Shown: piece after piece, positions 11,149 to 23,793 of the stretch
Numbering within the stretch: position 1 is the stretch's first letter
Layout: each line of letters starts with the position of its first letter
Assembly (NCBI GenBank): GCA_037176885.1
Contig: JAWWNJ010000031.1
Span: 1,550,001 to 1,614,000, forward strand
Source of the DNA: Favolaschia claudopus
Taxonomy: Eukaryota; Basidiomycota; Agaricomycetes; Agaricales; Mycenaceae
Direction of reading: 5' to 3'
Length of the DNA: 64,000 nt
Notes under the pieces: generated by a model
Told to the model about the DNA's origin: nothing
Seen by the model: the letters and a program-made list of their open reading frames with translations, nothing else
The model's database searches: none
Translations under genes and position numbers: made by a program

Positions 11149-12745
11149 TCACAAATTCATTCTACCCAAAGCCATGGGAATCGAGCTTATGCTACTCGGA
11201 GGAATGAGTCCTACTTCGGTTACAACAGCCGTAATGGACGAAGGCGGAGTGAGATCGTAAAGTGGATTCAATGTTTCTAGATTTGGTGCTTGGGCAGGAG
11301 CAGGGAAGAGATGAGAGGGAGCTGTGCGAGAGTAAGAGCATGAATTGATGATAGCTGGAATAATTGCTAACCTAATTCGTTCTTCCCAAACCCGTCCAAC
11401 ATGACGGTTTCGCTGAACTTGTATGTTTCGCAACATACTAGTACAGGCACACTATGCTGCTTCGCCATCATGGCAACGAGGGCCGTTCCGGCTCGAGAAA
11501 ATACAGCGCCATTAGAGTGAAGGGAGTGGGCGCCGAGAATAACAGTGGTTGCTTCTGTTATTAGGGATGGAAGGGCGGGGAGGAGTGCGTAGGTACAAGG
11601 AATCGGAGGGGGAGGTGGTAATAACGAGTCGCTGGAAAGAGTCCAGGGAAACTGGAGTTGTGGATGTTAGAGCTTGTAAGAGTGCCTTGCCTGGAAACGA
11701 ATTAGCAGACGAGCGAAAAATTTGACAATAGAGCACCTTCAAGTAAGGGTCGAGAATCGACAACGATGACCGAAAAGCGTTTGCCTTGCTTGTATGCGCT
11801 CAACAGTACCTTTTCGACTATCGAGGATCTGGAGTGGAATTCAATACAGTAAGTCGCGCAACGTTTGCTTGGAATTACCTTGCGTATGTGAGGATAACAT
11901 CGCCGTCCTTGATCTTTTTACAAGCAAGGTCTTGTATGACTTCATCGGCGATGATTATTCGATCTCGTATATAGTCGTCTATTTTCTGACACAACAAATC
12001 TTTGGCCTTGAAAGATTGGGGTTAAATTGAGAGTACAGAGATCGAGAATCGAAGCGCACATCTTGCTCAGGCGTATCAATGTCTGACCCACTTATTTCGA
12101 GTTTGAGCTGTCGGATCGCATTTCCCATTGTCACAGACATAGGTCGTGCCGATACAAGGTGCGAGATTTGTGGAGAAAGATGGGTCATTAAGTGACGAGA
12201 CAGTGTGTTATTGGGTGGTGTAGTGTAGTCTTGGATGACCTTTCGAGAGATTAGATCGTACAAAGAATATCATATGCTTGAATCGAACTTACGGTTTTGA
12301 AGGCGATCAAAGTAGCAATACATCTCGCGTTCGCTCCACATATTCTGAACTCTGAGAATTGCAAAGCCAGTCTGATTATGCACGGATGGATGTCACCCTT
12401 CACGCCATGCCCGTGTTTGGTGAGCACGAAGTGCGAAAAGATACGCAAACTGCGGGATATTGAGGTTGCTGCATCATTATCCATCGCAGCGCCAGGAGTA
12501 TCCTTTGAGTGCGATTTAGAGCCATCTGCGGCCGAGGATTGTTTCTCTGCAGCTCCGGTTGATCTTCTCGGGGCAGCATCAGACTTGGGTTTCGCCTTTT
12601 GTTTATTGGGGCTGTCTGCGTTCTGCGGCTGTTGTTTCTGTGCTAGTTTTGCGGCTCTTTGCTTTTCTTGCAGTTCTCTGCGTTCAGCTTTGGTCATTGA
12701 TTTCTGGGTGGGATGAGAAGGGGGTGGGTGTGGCCGGTGGGCCAT
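11149..12745 (-). CDS. GCD2: eIF2B delta subunit (GCD2), guanine-exchange regulatory subunit
   Basis: Subunit of eIF2B, the nucleotide exchange factor that recycles eIF2-GDP in translation initiation. The N-terminus is Lys/Ala/Gln-rich (MTKAERRELQEKQRAAKLAQ), usual for the delta subunit. It is followed by ISRSLRIFSHF, LVSARPMSVTMGNAIR and the Rossmann-like C-terminal domain: GDVILTYA, RFSVIVVDSRPLLEG, VILGAHSLHSNGAVFSRAGT, VPVLVCCETYKFSE and NPLYDLTPP. SARPMSVTMGNAIR and NPLYD are diagnostic of the eIF2B alpha/beta/delta group. The ATG used is 12745. An out-of-frame ATG at 12767 begins MAAHSQTNGPPA and would run into the body of the protein only if one base were removed near 12717-12727. Several short introns are present. 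It is convergent with the low-complexity gene and divergent from RAT1. Confidence 0.9.
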
Positions 12746-12987
12746 TGGTCTGAGAGTGAGCCGCCATGAGCGCGTCGATTAAAGTTTGAGTCGCGAATTC
12801 AATGACTCGATTCGGATTTGCATCAAATATCCGATCCGATCAATTCACGTGTCTGTGTTGTGGCTGTGTGACAGTTTACACTTCTTCCACTTTTCGCTTG
12901 TCCCTTCCGAGCAATTTACTGTCCACCTTACGCCAGTCTCCAACGGACCCTTCACGACTTTGACGTATCAGCTTTCTAGCTCTAGTC

Positions 12988-15900
12988 ATGGTAGGATTCA
13001 TTCCCGGAGTGTTAGAGTTTGGGCCAATATGTTGTTAGGGTGTTCCCGCGCTGTTCCGCTGGCTCAGCAAAAAGTACCCAAAGATCAGTGCGTGGACTTA
13101 TATACCCACCTTGCCGCTCTCTGAGCATGTCTTTCACCAGTTTATCCCGTCGTGGAAGAAGACGAGGTCACAGTTCCGGCCCAGGATGGTTCGACTGTCA
13201 GTATACCCATGAACATGTCCATGCCCAACCCCAACGGAAAGGAATTCGATAACTTATATCTGGATATGAATGGAATTGTGCGATATCATTGTCTCAGTCG
13301 ACCCAGGATTCGTTAACACGTTTTACCCAGGTTCACCCCTGCACGCATCCTGAAGGCCGAGTAAGCTTACTATCTGCATGCGAAACGGAGCGTTTCATTT
13401 CATTTCCTCTACAGCCCGCTCCGGAGACCGAAGAAGAGATGATGCTCGAAATTTTCAGGTATACTGAACGTGTCGTTAACATGGTTCGTCCGCGCAAACT
13501 GTTGTTCATGGCCATTGGTGAGTCAATTTTTTCCCCGGCTCCGACGAGTCTCTTATCTAGTCAGACGGCGTTGCTCCCCGCGCAAAAATGAACCAACAAC
13601 GCTCTCGGCGTTTCCGCGCAGCACAGGAGGCCAAGGAAAAGGTAGAGGAGCGAGCTGAGGCCCGGCTGCTATGGCAAGGCAAGTCTTGAACGCCTCGCCC
13701 ATGAAGTTATGCATAACATCAATGTAGCCATGGGGAAAGAGCTTACCGAGGACGACGCCAAGCATTGGGATACCAATGCTATCACCCCTGGCACTCCCTT
13801 CATGGAGTTGTTGGCAGCCTCGCTACGATACTGGGTCGTTGAGAAAATGAACACAGATCCCGGCTGGAAAAATGTACGAGACCAATTTCTCTTTGCCCAA
13901 GGCTTCCCTACATCTTCACTCAGATCCAAGTCCTCATATCGGATGCTGGAGTTCCGGGGGAGGGAGAACATAAAATCATGGACTTCATTAGGCGTCAGCG
14001 TACTAACCCAGGTCATGATCCGAATACGCGCCACGTTATTTATGGTTTAGTCAGTGTTTTCCATGTTTCGTTGGGGCTCTGGCTCATATTGACACCCTTC
14101 ACAGGATGCCGATCTTATTATGCTCGGAATAGCGACGCATGAACCTAACTTTTGGGTTCTTCGTGAGGATGTCTTTGCCGATGCTAACTCGACCGCGTGC
14201 CGCAAATGTGGACAAGAGGGACACTACGCAGCCCAGTGTACTGCCACCGCCCCCGTAGAAGTAAAAAAGGATCCGGACTCGAAAAAACCCTTCATTTTCC
14301 TCGATATTTCCATTCTCCGGGAGTATCTCGAAGTCGAGCTTGATGTTCCAGAGACTCTTTTCCCTTTCGACTTCGAACAAGCTGTTGATGACTGGGTCCT
14401 CCTCATATTCTTTGTTGGCAACGACTTCCTTCCTCATCTGCCTTCTCTTGAGATTCGGGAAGGTGCAATTGACACGCTTCTGAGAATCTGGAAGCAAGAG
14501 CTCCCAAGGATGGGCGGGTATCTCACCAATCATGGTAATATTGTATTGGAGCGAGCGCAGATCATCCTCGAAGGACTAGCCCAAAGAGAGGACGATATAT
14601 TTAGGCGAAGGCATGAAGGTCCGTATTGTTGGCGTATAGCCTTATGGTTATTTTATATTCCAAAATCTCGTTTATTAATCTGTCGTACAGCTGAGCATCG
14701 TCAGGATCAAAATGCCAAACGTCGTAAGTTGGAAGAGAAGAAGAATGTCAGGCCATCGTCTTCCCTCTCACTAACTACTGCACCTACCCCGCCTTCTGGC
14801 CCTCCTGTACATCATCCCCTACCTCCTCGTCCCAATTTTGCTGCCAATGCCGACGCAATGGGTTTCGGTGCCCCTGCTCCACCTTCAATCCAATCCCATG
14901 TTCCCATAGCCGCGCAAGCACTTGCGGGCTCCAATCGTGATGTCGTTGCGAATCGCCGAGCAATCCGTATGGCAAATTTGAGCGCCGCTGAGATGCTTAA
15001 AGCTGAACTTTCCGGTGCTGTGCCCGTCAAACCAAGCTCTTCATTGCCCCCCAAACCAGTTACTGCGGTTCCTGGTCCCGACACATCCCTATCCTCTTCG
15101 CTCCCCTCCGAACTCATGTCCACTGAGAGCAATGAAATTCCTGTGAATGAAGAAGAGATCCCTGGCTTGGGGAATCTCATCACCCCTCTCGCTCCATCCA
15201 ACCCTCCTGATGATGCAATCATGACTGTCGAGCCCACTGCTGTGAACAGTGCCAATGACGATGTAGAAAGAGACGAATCCATGAACGGCACTGTTGCGAA
15301 CGACCCGATTGATATGAGCAGCGATGCAGATTCGGCCGGTGGTCTGAAGCGCAAATTGTCTGATATCGAGGAAGCGGGAGACCAAACTTTCGGTGAAGAG
15401 AACGAGGAAGAAGATGCACCTGCGGATAATTCTATGAGACTCAAAAAGAATGCTGACGGTAGCGTGGAGCAAGAAGACACAGTCAAGTGAGTCGCGATCG
15501 AATTTTCTAGCTTCACTTGTTAATGGCTGTTAGGCTCTGGGAACCGGGATATAAGGATCGTTACTATGTTCAAAAATTCCCAAATTCTATCCGAGATCCA
15601 GACCTCAAAAAGAAGTAATTGACCCTCCCACGCGACTCAGACTTTTATCCTAATTCATCGTCATTTACAGGGTGACCAAGTCTTACATCGAAGGATTGTG
15701 CTGGGTGTTGCACTACTACTATCAAGGCGTGAGTCTGAACCCGGAAAACATTGTCGTTGCGCTAACCAGGCTGCATGTCAGACCCCCTCATGGCACTGGT
15801 TCTACCCTTATCATTTTGCTCCCTTCGCAGCGGATTTCATCGACGTCAAAGACATGGACATCACGTTCAATATTGGGGCGCCATTCAAGCCTTTTGAACA

Positions 15901-17356
15901 GCTGATGGGTGTTTTCCCTCCGGACAGGTTCGTATCCCACTTCCTTGAGAATGATTATCGCACTGATTTCTCTTTAGTCGATCACACATCCCGACTGTCT
16001 TTCATTCTCTGATGCTGGACAAACGTTCGCCTCTTCGAGGTTCGTTGACGAAGGAGGATGGGTCTCCTACAGACGATTTCTATCCTACGGAGTTTGAGAT
16101 CGACATGAACGGCAAGAAGATGGCATGGCAGGGTGTTGCTTTGCTGAGCTTCATCGACGAGGCCATGCTGCTTGGCGCGATGGCGAAACCATTAGATTTT
16201 TTGCCCTCCGATGAGCGCCCAACAGTGGATGTCTTTCCGAATTTGCCTCCTCCAAGCCCCAGCGACCCTCCTTACACTCAGTATCTGAGTGAAAGTGAGC
16301 GAGCTCGCAACACCTGGGGGCACAATAGCATGTTCGCTTGTGATGAGCATCCTATCTATCCCTTTTATGAGCAGCTATACGCTAAACGTAAAAATCAAGA
16401 AGTGCGTTAACTCTTCTGTTGTGTTCACCGAAGGTGTCTTGACGATTGTTACCCCACAGCCTGTACAACTCGACATCAAGCTTAGCCAGTTCAGCGGCAG
16501 CGTCTCTCCCGATCCCACTTGCTTACCGGGCTCAACTTATTATTCCCCTTTGCCTGACTTGAAACCCGATATACGGAACGACAGATCGCTCTCTGTTATC
16601 TACTACTTCCCTAAACAGCTATCACCTCACCGTTCTGTTTTACTCAAGGGCGTCGTCAAACCTCGCCGTGTCCTTAGTCCTGCTGATTTGGAGACTGTTC
16701 GGCGCGGGGGGCGCGGTCGTGGAGGTGGGGGAGGTGACCGAGGACGGCACGGTATGGGGGATCGGAATGGGAGGAATGACCCGTTCCACTCTCGCCCGAA
16801 CAACTATGGTGGCTATGGACATCAGAATTCGTACGCGAACGGCGACAGGGGACGCGGGAATGACAGAGGATACAGAGGCGGCTACAACAACCACAACCGT
16901 GACAACAACTCTTACAACAATAACAATAATTCGTACAACAACAACTCGTATCATCAGCCCCAGACAAATTACAACTCGCGGCCGCAAAACATGCAGCATC
17001 AGCAATATGGAGGTTATCATGACAACGCGCCGCCGCCGCCGCAGAATAACTATGGTGTTTATGGTGGGAATCGCGGAGGCGCGCCGGCACGGGGAGGGAA
17101 TGCGAATTATGGATCCTATGGACAGCAACGACCGCAGGGTGGATATGGTGGCGGTGGTGGGTACGGTGGACCACCTTCTCAAGGTTACGGGGCGTCTCCT
17201 GCGTATGGTGGATATGGAGGCTACGGCGAGCAAGCTCCGCAGGGATATCCTGCGGCGCAAGGCGGATATTCACAAGCACCTAACAATGGACCAGGATTCA
17301 ACAACTATCGTGGAAGTTACAACACCAATCCGAGAGGACGGGGACGGGGATGGTGA
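12988..17356 (+). CDS. RAT1: RAT1 (XRN2), nuclear 5'-3' exoribonuclease
   Basis: Nuclear 5'-3' exoribonuclease acting in transcription termination, rRNA trimming and RNA surveillance. The start codon ATG (12988-12990) stands alone as a coding exon. An intron at 12991-13038 follows it directly, and splicing gives [17 protein letters not shown], the invariant XRN N-terminus. Then come [16 protein letters not shown], the PPR-loop region with [18 protein letters not shown], and [16 protein letters not shown] sequence near 13950. A CCHC zinc knuckle [14 protein letters not shown] (14200-14240) marks the Rat1/Xrn2 branch rather than Xrn1. [14 protein letters not shown] lies near 14410 and [19 protein letters not shown] sequence near 15800. 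The C-terminus (about 16690-17350) is a long Gly/Arg/Asn/Tyr-rich tail with RGG, GYGG and Asn runs. Many short introns interrupt the gene. Confidence 0.95.
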
Positions 17357-17619
17357 ACACAGACAGTTCACTGTGCGCCGTATCCTTTTTTAGTTTGCGT
17401 TTGACGATTTTACTTATCTGTATCTGCGAATGTGTACAGTATTCCATTACGACGGGGGCGTTTATGCCCATATAGTATCATACAAGTCCTTGGTTCGTGT
17501 ATGGCTCAGAACGTAGACAAAATCGTGGTATACTCATAGGTTCGAACGGCAATCAAAGCTTTGTTGTGCTATATTTACGCGTTAAACGCGTCGTGCCTTT
17601 GACACTAACTACTTCGGCC

Positions 17620-19815
17620 ATGGCTAGCGATTCGGAACCTGATGATGAGGGACTTGAGGTCGAGGACGACCCCGAAGAATACGACCAAGATCTAGAAGAT
17701 GAGCCAGACGTTCAAGACGATGCCACTGAGGAAGGAGATGAGGTCCCTCGCCGCCGCGCTCCCAAGTCAATGATTTCATCTTCAGTATCTTTCAGGATTC
17801 ACTCTCCGAAGATTCTGAGGACGGCTCAGAAGACGATGGTGACGACTCATCGGAACCATCTGGAGAGATAGTTTTGGATTTAGAGCCAGAGCCAGAGCCC
17901 GAACCCTCCGTGAGCGCAAGTGACTTGTCGTCTCAGCCAGCCTCGCAGCCCACCAAGGGTAAGCATTGGTTTGGAAAGACATCCCTTCTGCTGAATCTCT
18001 TCAGTTCCATCTCCACCTATCGTTCCCGTCAGTCGCAAGAGGTCTCGCTCCCTCTCACCTGCCTATATCCGCAAGAAGGCTTTGATTTCTAAATACACCG
18101 AAAATCAACCACGTACATATACTGTCGAGGCTATCTGTGCGCTCCCGCATCCTGTGCCCACCCACGCCCTGGCTGCCTCTACCTGTATGACTCATATGCT
18201 CACTGGTTCTGACGATGGCTACATCCGGGACTACGATATCTTCACTGCTGTCAACGGCAAGAATTTTCTTACTGCTCCTCAACGCCACCATGCGGGTGTC
18301 GTCGAAGGTATCATGAAAGCAGGACAAGTTCGCTTCTGGTGGGAAAACCCAGCACCCAAGAGTTTGGCCAAGATGGAAGTAGCAAGCTTTCCAGAGGAAG
18401 AACCGGCATTATCCCCTGTATATAGTCTTGCAATGCACTCAGACGCTCTTTGGACTCTCGCAGGAACAGACGTAAGTGCGTTCGCCGCTATAGGACTGTT
18501 TGTCGGTAACACCACCAAAGACGGGGAATATCAACCTTTTCACGACGCGTCATGAACCGGGGCGCCTTTGTCATGTCATGAAGGGTCATCATGGACGACC
18601 TGTGTCTGCGCTGGCGATGGATCATGATGAAAAGGGATTCTATAGCGCCGGCTGGGACGGAGAAGCAATCGTAAGCAAATATCTATGTGTATCATACACC
18701 GTGAATGACAGAGCACCCAGCAATGGGATCTCAACACTGGCCAAAATGTACGGATTTTCACAGCTCACGGAGCTCAACTTGCTTGTGTCGCTGTCCGCCC
18801 CTTGGGGTTCAATTTTGCAGAGCTGCCGAAACCTGAACTCTCACAATTGTCTTCAAGCGCGACCCTCATTGGTTCTAATTCGAATACCATGTCAGGCTCT
18901 CAGACTCAGAGTCAGCCAGTTGACTCGGACGCAAAATCTGACGCTTCCTTTGATCCTTTATTCGACGATGAACCAGAACCTGACCCAAACTCAACCAAAG
19001 CGAGTCAATTTACATCAGATTTTGGCAAACCAGTTACTCTCCCACCCCGCGCTATTGCTCCGCCGAAAAATGCCCCGCCATTATTGGACACGGCGACAAG
19101 TAGTGGCTTATCTCCTGATATTCTCATGACTGCATCAATAGACGGACAAGTCATTTTGTGGGACAAGCGAACGAGTATGCCGGGAACCGGAGTCGGGCGG
19201 CTCTGGATGAGCGAGAAGACGCCGCCGTGGTGCCTTTCCGTTCGTACCTCAGATCTCTGCATGTAGTGCTTAACCGATAGTAATTCAGGCTTGCTGGTCG
19301 GCTGACGGCGGACAAATCTACGCTGGACGGCGTAACGGTACGATTGATGTGTGGGACACGCGCCAGCTTGGAGTCGCAGGCCCTGGAAATGTACCTCGCA
19401 TCTTGAAAACGCTGCGCAATCCTCCCAGTTCCGGTGTCGTGTCCTGTGTCGCTGCATTTCCAGACGGCAAACACATTGCGACGTAAGTGGATCTACAGCC
19501 GAATTCTATGATGAATATAATGTGTACACCAGTGCCTCTGTTGACAATTTGCGTTTGTGGAATGCGGCTGAGGCTGGAGAACCGGACGTGAAAGTGAGAG
19601 GCGGTGTACAATTTAAGATTATTCCGGGACACCATGGCGGTTACATCTCCCAAATGTGTACGCGGCTTGTCATCCTACAAATTATTGTCCACTAAACATC
19701 ACTCATAGTGGTCGACCCTGCGGCACGTTTCTTGGTGAGTGCAAGCAGCAATCGAGGGTGGCACGGCGATTCAACGAAGACTGTATTTGTACATGATATA
19801 AAAAAAGTTTTCTGA
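17620..19815 (+). CDS. SPT8: SPT8-like WD40 subunit of SAGA
   Basis: WD-repeat protein of the SAGA co-activator complex, which helps recruit TBP. The N-terminus (17620-17930) is a long acidic stretch rich in Asp/Glu, as in Spt8. Beta-propeller blocks follow: MTHMLTGSDDGYIRDYD, AGVVEGIMKAGQVRFWW, VYSLAMHSDALWTLAGT, GRPVSALAMDHDEKGFYSAG, ILMTASIDGQVILWDKR, IYAGRRNGTIDVWDTRQLG and a final ARFLVSASSNRGWHGDSTKT. The last matches the characteristic C-terminal Spt8 repeat. A disordered Ser/Asp/Gln insert (18830-19090) separates the middle repeats. About seven short introns bring the product to roughly 600 residues. It ends 52 bp from the stop of the convergent pectate lyase gene, so the 3' UTRs very likely overlap. 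Confidence 0.87.
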
Positions 19816-19867
19816 CTTCACACAGCGTGAACTTTTCATGGTAGTGTCCACCAGCTCCATCCTCGAA

Positions 19868-21060
19868 TTACAAGTTTCCATATCCATTGTTGGACAAACC
19901 CGTGCTCGCCTGGTTGGTAATGATATCGCCCGAAGTCCCAAGCGACTGAACCGTTGAAACCACGAACGCATCCACTTGATCGCGAGGCGAAGCTCCGGCG
20001 CTCGCAAGCACAGAAGTGAACGCTTGCGCGGCGGTGAGGGTGGCCAGCCCACTGGAACCAGAATTCCATGGCGACGATAGTACTACCGCGCTTCCAACGG
20101 AGTTAGCGGCTGCGCCATTCAGAACGCCGTCCTTGTTACTGTCCAGGAAGTTACCGCTGGCAAACACTTTTTGGTTCGCATTTATCTGGAAATAATCGTC
20201 GCTCGCACTCGTCGTGCGTGGGCCAGCGATAAAGTAGTTGCCGATGATATCGTGGCTGAACAGGCCTCCGGTGTTTGCAACGGTGTAAGCTGCTTGATAA
20301 TTATACACGACCTTCAAGTTCAAGAACGTTGATCAGGGTTTCTGTGTTATTGACGAGAAAACTCACATTGTTGATGAACTGAGTGTTCGCTTTGGTTAAA
20401 GGTTGCCGGTTGTGCGCGCTCACCCAGAGATTGCGGTACCAGGTCGCTGGTCCAGTCTCCAGGTGAGCGCCAAACTGTTGTCCAATAGGAAGGGCGATAA
20501 TCGAATTCGAAACAGTGACATTCACTGCGCCAACCGCATCGATTCCATCGAAAATGCCATACTCCACTGAACAATGGTCCAGGATAACATTCGTCGCCTT
20601 CCCAAAGTTCACTGCGCTCTTCCCGGTGTCGGAGTCCATGTTGCCTTGACGCATGCGAAGATTGCGAATGATGATATTGCTCTTGCCGCTGGCGGAGACC
20701 TCTCTGCCCATGACACCGATTCCAGGCGACGGTGCGGTCTGGCCATTGATCGTGGTGCTGCTAGACAGTGAAAGCGGGGATTGCAGAACGATGTAGCCGC
20801 TAACGGCGAACGTGATGTTCCTCCCTGACGCACTGACAGCGTCGCGGAGACTACCGGTTCCGGAATCTGCAAGGCTTGTGACGGTGAAGGGAGTTGATCC
20901 TCCAGTCGCGACGGAGCCGAAGCCAACTGCGCCTAACGAAAATTGTTAAAAGCCGCTCTGGATGTCTAATAACTGAGTGGGCACCTGGGAACGCTAAAGC
21001 TGAAACTAGCGGGCACCCAAGAGCCAGGAAAGAGGCGAGCAAGCGTGACAGATAAGTCAT
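19868..21060 (-). CDS. Secreted pectate lyase-like protein (parallel beta-helix)
   Basis: Secreted enzyme probably cleaving pectate by beta-elimination, used in plant cell wall breakdown. The start at 21060 gives a signal peptide (SRLLASFLALGCPLVSALAFP). An intron follows at about 20935-20985, then GFGSVATGGSTPFTVTSL and GTGSLRDAVSASGRNITFAV, which are typical of the PL1-like pectate lyase C group. The beta-helix core contains INGQTAPSPGIGVMGREV, NIIIRNLRMRQG, VILDHCSVEYGI and WYRNLWVSAHNRQPL; the NRQP-type motif is usually near the active site. A second intron lies at about 20312-20367. The product is about 360 residues. A lyase specific for another polyuronate cannot be excluded. It is the only clear carbohydrate-active enzyme in the window. 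Confidence 0.8.
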
Positions 21061-21530
21061 CTCAGGGGAAGCGTGGTGTTTCTAACGACAGCAATGCAGT
21101 TGTGTTTTTTAACTGCAAGCTCTCCATTGAACCATCTCACAAACCAGCGTGTTGAACGTTAATGACTTGACCACAAGACATTAGCGCCACCGAGATTTAG
21201 CCAACGAGTCGGGGATCCTGAATGCGGTTCCAAAACATCATGCATGTGGGCAGAGGTGGACCTATCGCGCATGCTCGTTGGTGTGAAGCTGCAGAAACGC
21301 GGGAGATCAGGCCGGCCCAAAATCACTCGTGATCGTGGCCCGGAGCACGCCGCGATGGCGTCTGGCGGGGAAACTTTTGGAAATAAAGACACTTGCTTGC
21401 GTGCTTTGCACTCATTCGACCAAGAGACCCAGAACGAAGACCACTACACATTTTTTGATTGGTGTGCGATATGCTTACTACGAATAAACGGTGGTTGTAC
21501 AGGCGGCCTCTCTATGAAACGAACGAAGCC
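21061..21530. other. Intergenic upstream of the pectate lyase gene
   Basis: 470 bp holding the pectate lyase promoter and the 3' flank of HEM1 (both on the minus strand). A 97-codon open frame on the plus strand (21244-21534) resembles no family and looks like chance. Nothing else was recognised. Confidence 0.5.
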
Positions 21531-23793
21531 CTAAGCAGCTACAGCTGAACGGGGAGGAGGCACGGGAATATTCATCTTTTCAGTCATGATCGCGGGGGAA
21601 GTGCCAGTACGGATCTTCATGCCCGCAAGCGCTGCGGCGTCGATGCCCTTGTTGGCACTGGGAGCAACCGAGTTGATGGGTCCAAGGAGCGAGTTGAAGC
21701 GACCACGCGCAGCGTTAACGGCCTTCGGATTGACCAGAGAGCGTTCGCCGTTACGGAGGGTGCGCGGAGCGGCGGGGGTGCCAAGTGCGAGCTGCTTGTC
21801 ATTCCATATGGGTTCGGGTTCAGCGTCGCCCATTCCAACGCCAGCGCGACCACCCTCACGGACCCAGTCTCTGAGGCGGTTGATCTGAAGGTCCGTGAAC
21901 ACGGTGTCGACTGCGTTGATGAGGGTGTCCATTTGCTCGCGAGTGTGGCGGGGGGTGACGGTGATACGGAGCCGTTCCTCGCCGCGAGCAACGGTCGGAT
22001 AGTTGATCGACTGCACGTAGATGTTGTGCTCAGCGAGCAGTTTATCCGAGGCAGCTTTGGCGAGAGCAGCATCACCGACGAGGACAGGAACGATGTGAGA
22101 GGGGCCGGGAACAACGGGAATATCGAGCTCAGCAAGACGGCGCTTGACCTCGCGCACGTTGACCTGCTTAAGCTGACGGTCGCCGACGTGTTCTTTTTGG
22201 TAAACCACACTCGCGTGAGCGCCTGCAACAGTGACCGGGGGGAGAGAAGTAGTGAAGATGAAGCCGGCTGCGTATGAGCGTATCATGTCGACCATATCGT
22301 CTGAGCCTGCGATGTAGCCACCGACAGCGCCGTATGCCTTGCCGAGAGTGCCTGGGCCGGAGAAAAATGAGTGATATGTCGGTGTCTAGACTCAAAACAC
22401 ATACCGGTAATGATATCGACGCGGTCCATGACAGTGCCCTTGATCGCGTGAGGAGAGTCGCCGGCAGCCTGGTGAGCATCGTAGTCGAGGTGCTCAGCTA
22501 CACCAGCGCCGCGAGGTCCATACAGACCGACGGCGTGGACCTAACGGAGAAAGATCTCAGCAAATGAGAGTAGCGGGATAGCAAAGCCGTTTACCTCATC
22601 CAAGAATGTCAGAGCACCGTACTGCTCGGCTAGGTCGCAAATCTCCTTTATGGGTCCGATACTGCCGCACATGGAGTAAACACTTTCGAAGGCGATGATT
22701 TTCGGGGTTTCCTTGGGGTACTGTGCCAACTTGTTTTCGAGATCGACCATGTCGTTGTGCTTGAACAGCACACGTTTAGCACCAGAGTGGCGCATGCCTT
22801 GGATCATGGAGGCGTGGTTCATGGTATCCGAGAAGAAGACGCAGCCGGGGAGTTTTGAGCCGAGGGTCGAGAGCGTAGCGTCGTTTGCCACGTAGCAAGA
22901 CGAGAAAACGAGAGCAGCGGGTTTTCTGTGGAGAGCAGCAAGTTCCTGCTCGAGTCCTAGGTGCATAGCACCATTCCCTGCGATGTTGCGGGTGCCTCCG
23001 GCGCCATGACCGTACTTGTCGAGGGTGCGACTAAAACGGGATCGGTAACTTGGGAAAGAGAGAAAGTAGAAACGTACTGCATAGTCTCGACGACGACGGG
23101 ATTGCTTCCCATGCCGAGGTAGTCGTTAGAGCACCAGACCTGTACTTCGTCCTTAACATCACCAGTGTGCGCAATGGGGAACTTTGCGGCAAGACGGTTA
23201 ATGTTGTTGAAGTAACGGTATGACTTGTCCTGGTGCTTCTTCTCCAGCTCATTGGCATAGAATCCCTCGTAGTTGAACAACGACGAAGAGCGTGCCGGTG
23301 TGGGAGCAGGAGCTGAAGTTCCAATGACAGAGGCCATCGGCACAGGAGGATGGTCGGCAGGGATGGAGGCGCCGGCTTTGTGGAAAGGGCAGCCAGCAGC
23401 AGCGGCCTTTGCGGTTTCTTCCTTCTTAGCAGCTGCCATTTTGGCGGCAGAAGCGAGGTCCCGAGCCATCTGAGCGGCAGCACGAGCCTTGGAGGCATGG
23501 GGACACATCTCGATGGTCGCTCCAGCGGGGACCTTGACGCCCTGTTCCTTGTGAATCTGGGCGACGTCTTGGACCCCGGCAACGCTCGCGTAGCCTGCGA
23601 CGAGCTCTTTACCTCGGACGTTGAGAGCTGGCCCCATGACGGGGCAAGTTGTAGCGCGCTCAGTCAAAGCCGAAATGGAAGGGAAACGGGGAGATGCATT
23701 GGTAGAGAGGGACCGAAGGGTGTTGGAACCGGTGCGGCCGAGGAAAGGACAAGAAGAGGCGAACTTGGAGAGCTTGTCAACGGCGGCAAGCAT
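21531..23793 (-). CDS. HEM1: 5-aminolevulinate synthase, mitochondrial (HEM1)
   Basis: PLP-dependent first enzyme of heme synthesis, condensing glycine with succinyl-CoA in the mitochondrial matrix. The ATG at 23793 starts [17 protein letters not shown]. The N-terminal presequence and following region carry four Cys-Pro pairs (SSCPFLG, TTCPVMG, EMCPHAS, AGCPFHK), the heme-regulatory type motif. The catalytic core begins [20 protein letters not shown] and continues with [81 protein letters not shown] and [17 protein letters not shown], where the Lys of TLGKA binds PLP. The C-terminus runs to TAG at 21531. Three short introns fall near 22364-22402, 22545-22592 and 23020-23080. It lies downstream of two CCAAT boxes. 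Confidence 0.96.

Noticed and set aside
17535..17560. GGTTCGAAC resembling a tRNA T-loop
   Set aside because: The flanking bases do not form a 5-bp T stem and no acceptor, D or anticodon arm is found around it.
21244..21534. 97-codon plus-strand frame upstream of the pectate lyase gene
   Set aside because: No homology signal, and it overlaps the HEM1 stop on the other strand.
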